Source: Gammaproteobacteria bacterium (GTDB lineage: Bacteria > Pseudomonadota > Gammaproteobacteria > UBA4575). From it: DNA of 64,000 bases. The position numbers and the translations under genes are program-made. Of this stretch, positions 17,659 to 27,784 are shown piece by piece; positions within the stretch are counted from its first letter, which is position 1, and the number at the start of each line of letters is the position of its first letter. Below the pieces are notes generated by a model. The model saw only the letters and a list, made by a program, of their open reading frames with translations. It searched no databases and was not told where the DNA came from. The DNA lies in the NCBI GenBank assembly GCA_011523795.1, contig WTFY01000002.1, positions 1 through 64,000 on the forward strand. Reading direction: 5' to 3'.

Positions 17659-18732
17659 TCAATGCATCAACACGGCAGAATCTGCTTCCGAACCAGTTGG
17701 CTCTAATTGATTAGCTTTTCCCCAAGGCAGTTTGACTGCAAGTTTTTCTGCCAGGGATGCTGCATTGTGAAGACTGTGTACATTGGCTACACCTCGTCCT
17801 GAAATATCTAGGGCAGTACCATGGTCAACAGATGTACGTATGATGGGCAGGCCAAGCGTCAGATTCACGACACCGCCAAAATTGCTGAACTTGATCACGG
17901 GCAGACCTTGGTCGTGATACATTGCCAGTACGGCATCTGTACTGCGGAGGTTTTTCTGAACAAACGCTGTATCAGCTGGCAGTGGACCTTCCAGTTTCAT
18001 TCCCTGTTTACGCAGCCTTTCAAGGCATGGTGCAATTATCTCCTTTTCCTCTGACCCCAGGTACCCGTTTTCTCCAGCATGAGGATTCAGCCCACACACG
18101 CTTATGCGGGGGTCACGGATACCAAAGAGCCGATTCAAGTCCCCGTGTAAAACCTGCAATACATTTTCTATACGTTGAGCTGTAATCCAGGCAGGGATAT
18201 CTGTAACTGCAATGTGAGTGGTTACAAATGCAATGCGCAGTAATTGAGCCGGTTCAGTAAGACCTGCCTCGTTGCTCAGCATCATGACCGGGTTACCGCC
18301 AGTAATTTCAGCAATGAATTCTGTATGTCCAGTAAAAGAGATTCCTGCCTGATTGATGATACTTTTTTGAACGGGTCCTGTTGTCAGGGCTTGACATATT
18401 CCCCTTTGCACAAGATCGATGGCTGTTTTCAGAGTATCAATAACGTACCTCGAGTTTCTGTTGTCAGGCTCACCCAAGGTCACTGGATTGGGAACTGGGA
18501 TATCGACTACCCTGAGTTGTCCGGGTTTGTGAGATACATACTTGTCGTCTGGGCTAAAGAGGGTAATTGCAGTTTCGATGTTTAGTTGTCGTGCCAAACT
18601 GGTCAGCAATTGTCTATCGACTATTGCTACTGGCTCGAAAGAGAGGTTCTGCTGTGCAAGTTTGAGAACTAGCTCCGGGCCAATTCCGGCTGGTTCACCC
18701 GGTGTAATGGCGATTCGGATGGGCGGTTGCAT
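17659..18732 (-). CDS. pdxA: 4-hydroxythreonine-4-phosphate dehydrogenase
   Basis: A 357-residue PdxA of the DXP-dependent pyridoxal phosphate pathway. Conserved blocks are IAITPGEPAGIGPELVL, SFTGHTEFIAEITGG (substrate/metal His), GLNPHAGENGYLGSEE, YHDQGLPVIKFSNFGG and RTSVDHGTALDISGRG. The C-terminus runs about 25 residues past the usual end, with a low-complexity tail. Follows surA by 36 bases. Confidence 0.96.
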   Translation of the reverse strand: MQPPIRIAITPGEPAGIGPELVLKLAQQNLSFEPVAIVDRQLLTSLARQLNIETAITLFSPDDKYVSHKPGQLRVVDIPVPNPVTLGEPDNRNSRYVIDTLKTAIDLVQRGICQALTTGPVQKSIINQAGISFTGHTEFIAEITGGNPVMMLSNEAGLTEPAQLLRIAFVTTHIAVTDIPAWITAQRIENVLQVLHGDLNRLFGIRDPRISVCGLNPHAGENGYLGSEEKEIIAPCLERLRKQGMKLEGPLPADTAFVQKNLRSTDAVLAMYHDQGLPVIKFSNFGGVVNLTLGLPIIRTSVDHGTALDISGRGVANVHSLHNAASLAEKLAVKLPWGKANQLEPTGSEADSAVLMH

Positions 18733-18768
18733 GGTGCTAAAGGTAAATAATGAAATCTGGGGCTGGAC

Positions 18769-20052
18769 TCAGTAAGAAGAGTGCATGCGAATTTCTACGT
18801 AGCTTTCATCACGAAGCTGTCTTAGCCACAATTCGGTTTCTTCTTCTATTTTTCTTTGCCTGATTTGTTCACGGGCCTTGGCACGCATGGCCTCTTGGGT
18901 ATTATCATGTCTTCGCTTGCCTAAAAGTTGCACGATGTGCCAACCATACTGGGTGCGGAATGGCTCGCTAATCTGGTCTACCTCAAGGCTGTCCACAACT
19001 TCCTGAAACTTTGGCACGAAATTACCAGACACTGACCAATCTAGGTGACCATCGTTAATTGCACTGCCATGATCTTCGGAAAATTCTCTTGCAAGTTCAC
19101 CAAATTCTTCTCCGTTTTCGATTCTGGATTTGATGTCTTTCAGTTTTTTTTCCGCTGCCGCGTCAGAGAGCATTGCATTGGTTCGGATCAGGATATGACG
19201 TGACAGCACCTGATTGACGATAGTGTCTTGTATTTCACGTTTGTCGATGAGCTTGAATATGTGGAATCCTGCGGGACTCTGTGCAATTTTACTTATGTCT
19301 CCGGGCGACATCTGGTCTAATTGCTGCAAAAAGATCTGCGGCAATTGTGCTCTGTCACGCCATCCCAGGTTGCCACCTTGCAAGGCGTCTTGGGCATCTG
19401 ATGCCGCTATGGCGAGCTGTGTGAAATTACCCCCGGAGATTGCTCGTTCATATACGACAGCAGAACGATCTGCAGCGTTTTTGATTTCTTCAGGCTTCGG
19501 ACCCTCTGGCACGGCAATAAGTATGTGAGCGATATGATATTCATACTGTTTTTTTAGCAAGTCTTTGTTTGCCCGGGCTATCAGTTCATCAACTTCGCTG
19601 TCAGAGACCTGAATATTTTGATCAATGACACGTTGACGCAGCTGTTCCAGGATCATCTCGTCCCGCACTTGGTTTCTGAATGCCACATAGTCCAATCCCT
19701 GTTGCAGCAGTACATTACGAAACTGCTCTAGGCTCATGTTGTTACGCTTGGCTAAATTACGCATAGCCTGATCGAGACTCAGGACATCGATTCGAATTCC
19801 CCTGCGTTCGGCAAGCTGTAGTTGAAGGCGTTCTACGATCAAACGCTGCAGCACTTGCTCGATCAAGACATCATCAGGTGGCAAGGCTTCACGGTTTTGA
19901 TTGAATTGCTGCATCAATATCTGTATGCGCTGCGACAATTCACTTTCCATGATAATGTCATCCTCAACAACTGCCGCAATACGGTCCAACGCAATTGCAG
20001 CACTGCTGTTGAAAAGCAATATAACCCATAGTATGTACTGAAATTGTTTCAT
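18769..20052 (-). CDS. surA: Periplasmic chaperone/peptidyl-prolyl isomerase SurA
   Basis: A 427-residue periplasmic chaperone for outer-membrane proteins. Signal peptide MKQFQYILWVILLFNSSAAIA, then the SurA N-domain (LDRIAAVVEDDIIMESELSQR). Two parvulin domains follow: about 180-275 (HILIAVPEGPKPEEI ... GGNLGWRDRAQLP) and about 285-390 (SRHILIRTNAMLSD ... LDWSVSGNFVPKFQ, then PFRTQYGWHIVQLLG). I prefer the ATG at 20052 to the in-frame TTG at 20079 because it opens directly on the signal peptide. Directly follows lptD, one of its main clients. Confidence 0.96.
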   Translation of the reverse strand: MKQFQYILWVILLFNSSAAIALDRIAAVVEDDIIMESELSQRIQILMQQFNQNREALPPDDVLIEQVLQRLIVERLQLQLAERRGIRIDVLSLDQAMRNLAKRNNMSLEQFRNVLLQQGLDYVAFRNQVRDEMILEQLRQRVIDQNIQVSDSEVDELIARANKDLLKKQYEYHIAHILIAVPEGPKPEEIKNAADRSAVVYERAISGGNFTQLAIAASDAQDALQGGNLGWRDRAQLPQIFLQQLDQMSPGDISKIAQSPAGFHIFKLIDKREIQDTIVNQVLSRHILIRTNAMLSDAAAEKKLKDIKSRIENGEEFGELAREFSEDHGSAINDGHLDWSVSGNFVPKFQEVVDSLEVDQISEPFRTQYGWHIVQLLGKRRHDNTQEAMRAKAREQIRQRKIEEETELWLRQLRDESYVEIRMHSSY

Positions 20053-20088
20053 CCGGCGGTTACCGGTCACATGACGCAAGCAGGCTGG

Positions 20089-22383
20089 TCAGAAAAGGTA
20101 TTCACTGTCCTTGTCATCATATCCACGCACACCACGTTCAAGTAGCTCACCTAGAGGTGCGCCTATCTGTCCCAGGCCCTTAAGGACGAGTTGCATTTCT
20201 ATGCTGTTATTATAATCCTCATCTGTGTTCTGGCTGTAGCGCCGCCCAGCTAGGCGCAGCTTCCAACAGCAGGTTTCGTACTCAATTCCAGCGAGGAGTT
20301 CTAGGTTACGTTTCTCTTCCAGGTCATAGTTCCAGCGCATTGCGGTACGCCAGTTCTCATTTATAGGCAATATCATGGAGAAGTCAGATTGTTCAAGGCT
20401 TCTACGCCTGCCCGTTGCAAGCTCTACAGGCTCTAGATCCTTGTGCCGGTAGCGATAGGCCAGATTGAGTATCAACTTGTTGTCTCCTCGATACTGAAAG
20501 TGCAGCGAACTTTTTTCAGTATGATCATCGTGTGTATCCAGCAAGGTTGATGCAATCGCTTTCCAGCGATCGGTCACTCCTATCCTGAGTTCTGCAGCGA
20601 ACTCGGAAGATTGTTCGCGTTCAGGAAGCCTGCCCGGCAATCCTGATTTTCGGTCCCTGAAGTAAAAGATGCGGCCCAGGTTAGCCTGGATTTTTTCATT
20701 GCCACTTTTCAGGTCGATGATTCGCGAGGTTAGTCCAACGCTCAAGTGATCTGCCTCATCATAGCGGTCATGGCTACTGAAACGACTGTCACGGAAAAGC
20801 TGTTCGAATTCGAATTCGAATTCTGCCGTGTCAAAGACAGGTAAATCGGATTGATCGCGATAAGGAGTGTGCAGGTAATACAATCGAGGTTCGAGAGTCT
20901 GGATATTTCCAGACCGTTTGAGAACTCTTTCAAAAAGCAGTCCGGCATCCAGGTAGGCACTGGGCAAGCTTCGAGTGGGTTCGTCGTCAAGTCCGTCGTT
21001 TCGGTTCAAATCATACCGCGTATGAGTCAGGCGCATACCGGGGCGGACAAAATACGACTTGCTTTCAAAGGGGTGTTCGACTCGTATGCCCAGATGAAGC
21101 CGCTCTCCGTCAATCTTGTCATCATGCTGGAAGCGTACCCACTCCCCCTCAGAACTGATATGGAGTCCACCCAAGATGCTCGGATAGTTCCCGTCCAGTT
21201 TCAATTGCGGGAGGCGCTTGAAAGGTTTGTCGGTATTCGGCAGGCTTGGGTCTACTGACTGAAAACTCTGCAGGTGTCCAGAGAATATCCAATGAGGGGT
21301 GTGGTAGGTCAATCGCCCATATTGCTCTATAAAATGGGTGCTGCTGAGTCCCAAGGCCTTACCCAGGTCCTCAAAATAGCTTTCATCAGAAACCCTGTTG
21401 TACAGTATGTCGATTTCAGTCTCGGGTGTAAGAAAGCCCTGATGCTTCAGCAGGGTTAAATAGCGGTCATCATTGGACTCACTGTCGTCCAAGTACTCCA
21501 GACCTACTTCACTCAGTCCCTTGCGGCTCAAATTGCGAAATCTTGATTTCAACTGTATCCCACGGTCTGTCAGCAGGCGGGACCCCAGAACAGCATCCCG
21601 GTTCGGTGCCATGTTCCAATACCATGGCATATCCAATTCCAGGCCAGAGTCACTCGAGTTACTGAGTTTGGGGGGCAGAAAACCCGATTTACGATTGTCG
21701 TCAATCGGAAACCTTATCCACGGGGTATAGAAAACAGGGATGCCTTTAAACTTGACTAGGATATCTTTTCCTGTCCCGTCTCCCGAGCGGTTATCCAGTT
21801 CAAGTTTGCTAGCCGAAATCACCCATGAGTCGTTTCCCTTTTCACATGTGGTGTAGGTTGTATTTTTCATATTGACGAGATTGTCAGAAAGTCGCTCAAT
21901 GCTGTCAGCCCTGCCACGAGCATGCAAGGATTTCAACTGGTAGGTAGTTGAGTTTGACGTGAAATAGCCTGTATCAAGGTTAAGCTGGGCTTCCTGGCTC
22001 TCTAGAATCAATCGGTCATCCTCAATGCGCACATCCCCACTAGCATATAATTCTTTTCCGTTATCATTGTAATGCACAAGATTTGCATCTACAGATTGTC
22101 TCCCATGTGTCACTTTCACCGCCCCTTGCAGGGTGACAACTCCGTTTTCATCAAAGTCAGCGCGGTTCGCGCTTAACCTTGCAGGTCCGTCCTCTGGTTC
22201 AGGCTGTAAAGCCTCAGCAGGGTGATGATGCGGTGTTGGACAGGATTTGCGAGCAGATTCTTGGCTGTTCGCTGGGTTATTCAGGCTTTTGTTTTGAGTA
22301 TGTTCCAGTTCAGTTGCCGAAGCAGTAAGACATATGACCCCCAAGATTGAAATGTACAGCTTGCTGAGGAGTTGTTTTGGCAT
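20089..22383 (-). CDS. lptD: LPS-assembly protein LptD
   Basis: A 764-residue outer-membrane protein that inserts LPS in the outer leaflet with LptE. It has a signal peptide, an N-terminal OstA/jellyroll domain (about 75-180, ARLSANRADFDENGVVTLQGA) and a large beta-barrel ending near SEYLF. Disulfide cysteines are in the expected places: one near the N-terminus (ARKSCPTP), one in TTYTTCEKGND, and the adjacent pair in YETCCWKLRLAG near the C-terminus. A 3.5-copy TTCGAA repeat (20803-20823) encodes an alternating Glu-Phe strand. Followed by surA. Confidence 0.95.
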   Translation of the reverse strand: MPKQLLSKLYISILGVICLTASATELEHTQNKSLNNPANSQESARKSCPTPHHHPAEALQPEPEDGPARLSANRADFDENGVVTLQGAVKVTHGRQSVDANLVHYNDNGKELYASGDVRIEDDRLILESQEAQLNLDTGYFTSNSTTYQLKSLHARGRADSIERLSDNLVNMKNTTYTTCEKGNDSWVISASKLELDNRSGDGTGKDILVKFKGIPVFYTPWIRFPIDDNRKSGFLPPKLSNSSDSGLELDMPWYWNMAPNRDAVLGSRLLTDRGIQLKSRFRNLSRKGLSEVGLEYLDDSESNDDRYLTLLKHQGFLTPETEIDILYNRVSDESYFEDLGKALGLSSTHFIEQYGRLTYHTPHWIFSGHLQSFQSVDPSLPNTDKPFKRLPQLKLDGNYPSILGGLHISSEGEWVRFQHDDKIDGERLHLGIRVEHPFESKSYFVRPGMRLTHTRYDLNRNDGLDDEPTRSLPSAYLDAGLLFERVLKRSGNIQTLEPRLYYLHTPYRDQSDLPVFDTAEFEFEFEQLFRDSRFSSHDRYDEADHLSVGLTSRIIDLKSGNEKIQANLGRIFYFRDRKSGLPGRLPEREQSSEFAAELRIGVTDRWKAIASTLLDTHDDHTEKSSLHFQYRGDNKLILNLAYRYRHKDLEPVELATGRRRSLEQSDFSMILPINENWRTAMRWNYDLEEKRNLELLAGIEYETCCWKLRLAGRRYSQNTDEDYNNSIEMQLVLKGLGQIGAPLGELLERGVRGYDDKDSEYLF
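20803..20823 (-). repeat. Short 6-bp tandem repeat inside lptD
   Basis: Three and a half copies of TTCGAA, in frame within lptD. The repeat encodes alternating Glu and Phe in a predicted barrel strand or loop. A change by whole units would keep the frame. Confidence 0.85.
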
Positions 22384-22486
22384 GAGTGATTACGAATTCG
22401 ATCAGGCACAGATGATAGCATGGGTGTGTTTTTCAGGGCTGCACATCACATATGCTGGCCGCATAACGATTGTTTCCCATTGACTT

Positions 22487-24490
22487 TTACAGCAGTGGTG
22501 CGATGACTAGGCTCACGATTGCCATGACGTTGATAAGGATATTCATGGATGGTCCCGAGGTATCCTTGAGGGGGTCGCCAACTGTGTCACCAACTACAAC
22601 AGCCTTGTGAACATCTGAGCCCTTGCCGCCAAGATTTCCTCTCTCGATATATTTTTTTGCATTATCCCAAGCGCCTCCTGCAGTCGTCATCGTCAAAGCG
22701 AGCAGGACGCAACCCAGTAGCGCACCCCCAAGCATTCCTCCCAGTGTTTCAGCGCCAAACCCAAAACCGACAACAACCGGGGCGATTACCGCCAGCAAGC
22801 CCGGTGCAACCATGCGCTTTAGAGCTGCAGTGGTCGCTATATCCACGCAGCGAACTGTATCTGGCTTGGCATTGCCTTCCAGCAGGCCAGGTATCTCGCT
22901 AAACTGTCTGCGTATTTCCTTGATCATGTCAAATGCAGCATCGCCGACAGCAGTGATGGTTAAGGATGCCACAATGAAAGGAAATACCCCTCCAATAAAC
23001 AGTCCGATGAGAACCATTGGGTCACTCAGATCGAGGCTGATGGGTTCTTTACCATGACTGACTTCGGCAAGAAATGCAGTGATTATTGCAAGTGCTGCCA
23101 AGGTTGCCGCACCGATTGCAAACCCTTTGCCAATTGCCGCAGTAGTATTGCCTACTTCATCCAACTCGTCTGTAATTTGGCGCACGCCATCTCCGAGTTC
23201 GGCCATCTCGGCTATACCACCTGCATTATCAGCTACCGGTCCATAGGCGTCGATCGCCATTGTAATGCCGACTGTAGCCAGCATGCCTACTGCTGCGATG
23301 CCCACTCCGTACAAATTGGCAAAGTGGTTAGCAAAGAAGATGATTGCAGCCAAGCTCAAGATGGGTATCACGACAGACTGAGTGCCCACAGCCAAGCCTG
23401 CAATGATGACGGTTGCTGGACCTGTTTCCCCATCTTTGGCGATTTTTCTTACAGGTTTGCCTCCCGTGTAGTACTCGGTAACCAGGCCTATGATAATGCC
23501 ACCGATCGCACCGGCAAGTACCGAAGCCCACACGCCAGTATTGATTTCTAACAGGTGAATCACCAGATAGGCTACGGCAATAAACAGGACTGCTGCCGAG
23601 AATGTTCCGATTCGCAAGGCTGTGGCAGGTGATTTTCGTGACGCAGTTTTAACGAGAAGTATTCCAAGGATGGAACAGACAATTCCGACTGAAGCAAGGC
23701 CCAGGGGTAAAAACATCAGGTTCTGTCTTTCACCCAGTTCCTTGATTATGGCCGGCCCCAAAGTGGAAGATATTGCAATAGTGGCTATGATCGAACCACA
23801 GTAGGATTCAAAGATATCCGATCCCATGCCGGCCACGTCCCCAACATTGTCGCCGACATTGTCAGCTATGACGCCCGGGTTGCGTGGATCATCTTCTGGG
23901 ATACCAGCTTCAATTTTGCCCACCAAGTCAGCACCCACGTCTGCACTTTTGGTATAGATTCCTCCTCCTACCCTCGAAAAGAGTGCAACACAAGATGCGC
24001 CCATGCCAAAACCGTGAATGACATTGGCAGTTTCAGGATTACGCCCGAAGGCAAGGTATAGGGCACCAAGTCCCAGCAGGCCCATGGCTGCAATGGTGAG
24101 CCCCATAATGGAACCCCCCATAAAGGCAACATTGAGTGCCACATCCCTGCCTCTTTCATGTGCTGCCACAGTAGTTCTGACATTGGCACGGGTGGCAGTG
24201 TACATCCCGATATAGCCGGCTGCGGAAGAACACAATGCCCCTACAATAAATGCGATAGCCGTGTTCTGTCCCAAATCTGAAATCCAGATTGCAATGGTTA
24301 CCAGTGCTGCAAATACAAACAGTATGGAATATTCACGCCGCATGAAGGTCATGGCGCCTGCATGGATTGCATCTGATATTTCGACGACCTTACTGCTTCC
24401 CTGGGGGTAGCGCAGGATCATCTGGTAAATCAAAAACGCAATGATTAGGCCTAAAACACCCAGGGTAACCGGCAGATGATGAATGGTCAT
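22487..24490 (-). CDS. hppA: Membrane-bound pyrophosphatase, K+-dependent type
   Basis: A 667-residue, roughly 16-helix ion pump driven by PPi hydrolysis. The catalytic core is seen in [55 protein letters not shown] and [20 protein letters not shown]. The K+-dependence determinant region reads [16 protein letters not shown]: Ala and Gly where K+-independent enzymes carry Lys and Thr. This points to the K+-dependent class, which includes H+, Na+ and dual pumps; the ion cannot be settled here. The ATG at 24490 has a strong GGGAGAAAG ribosome site. It is monocistronic and divergent from mrdA. Such pumps recover energy from biosynthetic PPi. Confidence 0.96.
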   Translation of the reverse strand: MTIHHLPVTLGVLGLIIAFLIYQMILRYPQGSSKVVEISDAIHAGAMTFMRREYSILFVFAALVTIAIWISDLGQNTAIAFIVGALCSSAAGYIGMYTATRANVRTTVAAHERGRDVALNVAFMGGSIMGLTIAAMGLLGLGALYLAFGRNPETANVIHGFGMGASCVALFSRVGGGIYTKSADVGADLVGKIEAGIPEDDPRNPGVIADNVGDNVGDVAGMGSDIFESYCGSIIATIAISSTLGPAIIKELGERQNLMFLPLGLASVGIVCSILGILLVKTASRKSPATALRIGTFSAAVLFIAVAYLVIHLLEINTGVWASVLAGAIGGIIIGLVTEYYTGGKPVRKIAKDGETGPATVIIAGLAVGTQSVVIPILSLAAIIFFANHFANLYGVGIAAVGMLATVGITMAIDAYGPVADNAGGIAEMAELGDGVRQITDELDEVGNTTAAIGKGFAIGAATLAALAIITAFLAEVSHGKEPISLDLSDPMVLIGLFIGGVFPFIVASLTITAVGDAAFDMIKEIRRQFSEIPGLLEGNAKPDTVRCVDIATTAALKRMVAPGLLAVIAPVVVGFGFGAETLGGMLGGALLGCVLLALTMTTAGGAWDNAKKYIERGNLGGKGSDVHKAVVVGDTVGDPLKDTSGPSMNILINVMAIVSLVIAPLL

Positions 24491-24720
24491 GAATCTTTCT
24501 CCCTGCTAGAGATAGAAATAGTGGCTCTTAACAAAAAATTTGATCGCATCCTGCAACAAGGGTACTGACCTGTACGGGCCAGCATGAGGGTATTGTACTG
24601 AAATACAGACTCCCGTTAACAAGGCACGCAGTCCCGTGCAATGCGTATGCTATATCACGATGGGTTCTAATGAAACATGTATGCACAGTGTTCTTTCCAC
24701 TCTGTGCGAAAGATACACCC

Positions 24721-26649
24721 ATGCATCAGCCAGAGGGTATATTTGTTATCATTTCTGACAATGTACTGGATGAAATAGTCAAATTGACCACCCGCGATTT
24801 TCTAAAGGACCTTAAGCAGGAAACACGCTATTTCAAGGCACGTCTGTTCATTGCAGCATTAGTGGTGTTCTTGAGCCTGCTTGCACTTGGTTGGCGGCTC
24901 TATTCCCTTCAAGTCCAGAGTCATGACTACTACAGAACCCTGTCTCAGGAAAACCGGATCAAAATTGTACCTGTACCTCCAGCCAGAGGGTTAGTCTATG
25001 ATCGACACCTCAACCTGTTGGCTGTGAATAAGCCTAGCTACCAGATCAGGATCACGCCTGTTCTGACAGATGATCTTGAACAGGTCGTTTCTGAGCTGGG
25101 GCAGCTAGTAGAGCTAGAGGAGCAACATCTTCAGAGATTTTTTGCAGATGTAGAACGGAAGCAGTCATTCGAATCTATCCTCTTGAAAATGCACTTAAGT
25201 GAGGATGAGGTGGCACGTTTTTCAGTAAATCGCCACCGTTTTCCCGGTGTAGAGGTCACTGCACATACGAACCGTCACTACCCGATGGGCAATGTGAATG
25301 TCCATGCCTTGGGCTATGTGGGGCGCATCGACTCGGAAGAAATGCTGAAACTTGACAGGCAGAATTACCGTGGAACCAACTACATCGGAAAATTGGGTGT
25401 CGAGAAATATTACGAGAATTTACTCCACGGCAAAACTGGTTATCAGCACGTAGAGATTAATGCCCAGGGACGCAAGCTTCGAATCTTGAAACGCATTCCC
25501 CCTGTTCCGGGTGCCGATCTCGTACTGACTCTGGATGCAGAGCTGCAGAAAGTGGCATTGCAAGCCCTGGGCGAACACCGGGGGTCCGTAGTAGCCATGG
25601 AACCAGAAACTGGAGAAATCCTGGCATTTGTAAGTGCGCCAACATACAACCCTAACTTGTTCGTGAATGGTATCAACAGCAAGCAGTACTTGAAGCTTCG
25701 CGATGACCCGAATCAGCCATTGTTCAATCGCGCCTTGTCAGGCCAATATCCGCCAGGCTCAACGATAAAACCAATGGTGGCCCTGGCAGGGCTGCATCAT
25801 GGTGTAATCAGGCTGGAAGACTTGATATGGACAGGACCTTATTTCCAACTGCCCGGGAGTCGTCGAAAATATCATGACTGGAAAAAAGAAGGGCACGGAT
25901 GGGTTGACATGCCCAAGGCCATTATCCAGTCGAGCGACGTTTATTTTTACTCGTTAGCCAACAACTTGGGAATAGACCGGATGTCTGCTTTTCTAGGACA
26001 GTTTAATTTTGGCAACAAGACTGGGCTGGATGCGTTGGGAGAGGCGAAGGGCATCCTGCCCACACAGGAATGGAAACACGAGACATTTGGACTGCCTTGG
26101 TACCCTGGAGAAACCATCATTACCGGAATCGGCCAGGGCTACATGACTGCGACTCCGCTACAACTTGCTTTGGCAACAAGTGTTTTGGCCACGCGAGGCC
26201 AGCGTGTTCAACCGAAGATTTTGCGTACGCTGCGCACTTCAGGTAGCGGAGAGAAAATGGTCAATGAGTCTGTTTTGCATTCTCTTGAAATAAGCAACCG
26301 AAATTACTGGGAGCAGATTGTTAAGGCGATGGAAGATGTGATGCACAAGCCCAATGGGACGGCTTATCGCGTAGGGATAGATGCCAGCTATCGAATTGCA
26401 GGGAAGACAGGGACTGCACAGGTATTTAGTCTGTCCCAAGATGAAGAGCATAGAAAGACTCAGAAGGAAAATATTTCTGGATGGCTTCAGGATCATGCCC
26501 TGTTCATCGCGTTCGCTCCCGTAAATAACCCTAAAATAGCTATCTCGGTAGTTGTGGAAAATGGAGGCAGTGGCAGTACAGCTGCAGCGCCTGTTGCAAA
26601 AGCCGTAATGGATCATTACCTGTTGAGAGACAATGAAGATTCATCCTGA
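24721..26649 (+). CDS. mrdA: Penicillin-binding protein 2, peptidoglycan transpeptidase
   Basis: About 642 residues. One N-terminal transmembrane helix (LFIAALVVFLSLLALGWRL), a PBP dimerisation domain (ENRIKIVPVPPARGLVYDR onward), and a transpeptidase domain with the three penicillin-binding motifs: active Ser in PPGSTIKPM (SxxK), SSD in IQSSDVYFYSLA, and KTGT in IAGKTGTAQV. It crosslinks side-wall peptidoglycan in the elongasome with RodA. The start is uncertain: ATG 24670, ATG 24721 and TTG 24784 are in frame; 24721 and 24784 bracket the usual length. First gene of the cell-wall operon. Confidence 0.95.
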   Translation: MHQPEGIFVIISDNVLDEIVKLTTRDFLKDLKQETRYFKARLFIAALVVFLSLLALGWRLYSLQVQSHDYYRTLSQENRIKIVPVPPARGLVYDRHLNLLAVNKPSYQIRITPVLTDDLEQVVSELGQLVELEEQHLQRFFADVERKQSFESILLKMHLSEDEVARFSVNRHRFPGVEVTAHTNRHYPMGNVNVHALGYVGRIDSEEMLKLDRQNYRGTNYIGKLGVEKYYENLLHGKTGYQHVEINAQGRKLRILKRIPPVPGADLVLTLDAELQKVALQALGEHRGSVVAMEPETGEILAFVSAPTYNPNLFVNGINSKQYLKLRDDPNQPLFNRALSGQYPPGSTIKPMVALAGLHHGVIRLEDLIWTGPYFQLPGSRRKYHDWKKEGHGWVDMPKAIIQSSDVYFYSLANNLGIDRMSAFLGQFNFGNKTGLDALGEAKGILPTQEWKHETFGLPWYPGETIITGIGQGYMTATPLQLALATSVLATRGQRVQPKILRTLRTSGSGEKMVNESVLHSLEISNRNYWEQIVKAMEDVMHKPNGTAYRVGIDASYRIAGKTGTAQVFSLSQDEEHRKTQKENISGWLQDHALFIAFAPVNNPKIAISVVVENGGSGSTAAAPVAKAVMDHYLLRDNEDSS

Positions 26650-26677
26650 CTAGGAAATACCTTTTCAGAGTATCTGT

Positions 26678-27781
26678 ATGCTTAGCAAGTCCACCAGAAC
26701 ACAGCAGAGGCATCTCTTTAACCTTGACCCTGTCCTGATGAGTGCACTGTTTGTATTGTGCGCGATGGGCCTGTCAGTGTTGTACAGTGCTGCTAGCCAT
26801 GAGATGAACATTGTCTTACGCCAGGCAGTTCATATAGCAGTCGGCTTTGTTATCCTGATATTCCTAGCACAAATTTCAAGTGAACAGCTATTCAGGTGGT
26901 CTCCTTGGCTGTACTTGGCAGGTTTGGCTTTACTGGTTGCTGTACTCACCCTGGGTTATACGGGTAAAGGTGCACAACGTTGGCTGGACTTAGGGATATT
27001 GCGATTCCAGCCTTCAGAAGTCATGAAAATAATCCTTCCAATGGCAGTGGCCTGGTATCTCAGTAACAAGCCAGCACCTATTTCCATAAGTCAAGTGGTT
27101 GTGGCTGTGCTGATGATCGCCTTTCCAACATGGTTGATTTCCATACAGCCGGATCTTGGCACAGCCTTGCTGGTATCGAGTATTGGGTTTTTTGCAATTT
27201 TTCTTGCCGGCATTACCTGGCGATTTCTGATACTGCTGGGGGGAATAATACTGGCAGGCTTGCCTATGGTCTGGTTCTACTTGCATGATTATCAGCAGCA
27301 ACGGATATTAACTTTGCTCGATCCTGAACGAGACCCGCTTGGAACCGGTTACCATATTATCCAGTCCAAGATAGCAATTGGTTCAGGGGGAGTGTTCGGG
27401 AAGGGATGGTTGAATGGAACCCAGTCCCAGTTAGATTTCATACCTGAACGGACCACTGACTTTATCTTTGCTGTATTAGGCGAAGAGTTTGGTTTTTTTG
27501 GCGTTGTGTTACTGCTTTTGATCTATGGGTTTATCGTGATGCGCGGGTTGAGTATTGCTTCAGGTGCTGGGGATACTTATTCTCGGGTTTTGGCCGGTAG
27601 CCTCAGCCTGTCATTTTTTGTGTATTTCGTGGTAAATATCGGTATGGTGAGCGGTCTGTTACCAGTCGTAGGCGTGCCATTACCATTGATCAGTTACGGA
27701 GGGACATCGGCTGTGACTATTCTGGCGGCATTTGGGATACTGATGTCGATTCAATCCCGAAGAAAGCTGTTTACATCTTGA
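26678..27781 (+). CDS. rodA: Peptidoglycan glycosyltransferase RodA (SEDS)
   Basis: A 367-residue SEDS-family integral membrane protein with about ten transmembrane segments. It polymerises glycan strands from lipid II in partnership with PBP2. Typical segments are GAQRWLDLGILRFQPSEVMK, ISIQPDLGTALLV (with the conserved Asp region), PERTTDFIFAVLGEEFGFFG and GLLPVVGVPLPLISYGGTS. Follows mrdA by 28 bases and precedes mltB by three. Confidence 0.97.
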   Translation: MLSKSTRTQQRHLFNLDPVLMSALFVLCAMGLSVLYSAASHEMNIVLRQAVHIAVGFVILIFLAQISSEQLFRWSPWLYLAGLALLVAVLTLGYTGKGAQRWLDLGILRFQPSEVMKIILPMAVAWYLSNKPAPISISQVVVAVLMIAFPTWLISIQPDLGTALLVSSIGFFAIFLAGITWRFLILLGGIILAGLPMVWFYLHDYQQQRILTLLDPERDPLGTGYHIIQSKIAIGSGGVFGKGWLNGTQSQLDFIPERTTDFIFAVLGEEFGFFGVVLLLLIYGFIVMRGLSIASGAGDTYSRVLAGSLSLSFFVYFVVNIGMVSGLLPVVGVPLPLISYGGTSAVTILAAFGILMSIQSRRKLFTS

Positions 27782-27784
27782 ACT

